A DNA stretch of 15,658 bases from a bacterium (GTDB lineage: Bacteria > Patescibacteria > Dojkabacteria > JAKAPS01 > JAJZLI01): NCBI GenBank assembly GCA_021809565.1, contig JAJZKG010000015.1, positions 1 through 15,658 of the forward strand, given 5' to 3'. Positions 13,861 through 15,658 of this stretch are shown here, piece after piece. The notes under the pieces are model-generated. The model had not been told where the DNA came from and ran no database searches. It saw only the letters and a list, made by a program, of their open reading frames with translations. Made by a program: the position numbers and the translations under genes. Positions within the stretch are counted from its first letter, which is position 1. Each line of letters opens with the position of its first letter.

Positions 13861-14457
13861 ATGACAATGATAAAAGCAATCATATTTGATTTGGGCGGCG
13901 TTGTAATAAACTACGATAACACTAATTATTACAAGTACCTAGTAAAAGTAAGTAAAATTAAGTACTCTAAAGTTAAAAAAATAATTGAACAAAAGACACT
14001 TCCTGATTTAGAAAGTGGGAGGATAACTTTAAAACAATTTGAAAAGATAATATCAAAGGATCTTCACGTAAACAAAGAAAAGGTAAATTGGTTAAAATTT
14101 TACAAGGAAACGGTGAAGTTCAATTATGATATAATTGAGTTGATAAACATCCTTCATAAAGATTATACTATAGCATTTTTATCTAATATAGACAAATCCA
14201 GATACTCCTTTACAATGAAAATACTCGATATGAATTTATTTGATTTTAGATTTACTTCTTGTTATTTAAGATCAAGAAAACCTGATTTATTGATATATAA
14301 AAAAGTAATGAAAAAACTGAAATTAAAACAAAAAGAAGCAATTTTTATTGATGATAAAATAGAAAATATAAAAGGCGCAAATAAAGCCGGTCTAATAGGA
14401 ATCCATTTTAAAAATAGGAGAAAATTAGACATTGCTTTATATAAATATAAAATGTAA
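13861..14457 (+). CDS. HAD-superfamily phosphatase, YihX-like
   Basis: A 198-residue cytosolic hydrolase, probably acting on a small phosphorylated sugar or metabolite. It has the HAD motifs in order: motif I 'IIFDLGGVV' with nucleophile Asp10 (7-15), motif II 'FLSN' with Ser109, motif III Lys140 in 'SRKPDLLIY', motif IV 'IFIDDKIENIKGANKAG' with Asp164/Asp165. The second motif I aspartate is replaced by glycine (DLG), as in YihX (glucose-1-phosphatase) and the N-terminal phosphatase part of soluble epoxide hydrolase; this is normal for the subgroup, though it limits general-acid catalysis. 'LESGRITLKQFEKII' (50-64) matches the conserved cap segment of the same group. The length equals YihX. 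Starts at 13861 (ATG ACA ATG); the second ATG at 13867 is possible. The natural substrate cannot be told. Confidence 0.88.
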   Translation: MTMIKAIIFDLGGVVINYDNTNYYKYLVKVSKIKYSKVKKIIEQKTLPDLESGRITLKQFEKIISKDLHVNKEKVNWLKFYKETVKFNYDIIELINILHKDYTIAFLSNIDKSRYSFTMKILDMNLFDFRFTSCYLRSRKPDLLIYKKVMKKLKLKQKEAIFIDDKIENIKGANKAGLIGIHFKNRRKLDIALYKYKM

Positions 14458-14490
14458 ATTACCCATAAACTACATATAGAATAACTATAA

Positions 14491-15658
<1,168 letters not shown>

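Overview
The window looks like a chromosome segment from a small, strongly AT-rich archaeon. Both tRNA genes have introns at the archaeal 37/38 position. Promoters have TATA boxes 25-45 bases before the starts. One helicase belongs to the archaeal/eukaryotic Hef/FANCM group, and the prolyl-tRNA synthetase is of the archaeal/eukaryotic type. The surface proteins, with DUF2341 modules ending in 'PPNGVMP', DUF4382-like domains and 'GLP..W' repeats, resemble those of acidophilic DPANN archaea (Parvarchaeota/Micrarchaeota, 'ARMAN'). That lineage call is an inference from style, not a phylogeny.

Layout. Positions 1-1874 (minus strand) hold a Hef-like helicase without nuclease domain, followed by a cation/proton antiporter that overlaps it by ATGA and runs off the window. 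tRNA-Phe(GAA) with a 32-base intron follows (1946-2051). From 2138 to 13652, all on the plus strand, lies a long cell-surface block: a DUF4382-like membrane-anchored protein, a Thr/Ser/Asn-rich stalk protein with a C-terminal anchor, a superoxide dismutase, a 682-residue type I membrane protein abutting a MinD-like ATPase, a 1510-residue secreted protein with two DUF2341 modules, a 171-residue secreted protein matching the C-terminal module of the giant protein, and a small beta-rich protein with one membrane span and a very basic tail. The last part has tRNA-Trp(CCA) on the minus strand, whose 65-base intron carries what looks like a box C/D methylation guide, then a YihX-like HAD phosphatase and the first ~375 codons of prolyl-tRNA synthetase, which seems to begin at CTG.

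How it may work together. The surface block encodes Asn/Ser/Thr-rich exported proteins with many N-glycosylation sequons. The strongest hints of a linked system are (i) the stop-to-start junction between the 682-residue membrane protein and a MinD-type ATPase with a C-terminal amphipathic helix, suggesting spatial placement of a surface structure, and (ii) a module bounded by two cysteines and ending in 'TFENSC' at the exact C terminus of two neighbouring proteins, followed directly by a membrane protein that could act as its partner or assembly factor. Translation signals are regular: several genes have GTG exactly five bases before the start codon, and this decides the unusual CTG start. I saw no mobile element, CRISPR array or integration site, and no gene-free stretch over 300 bases.
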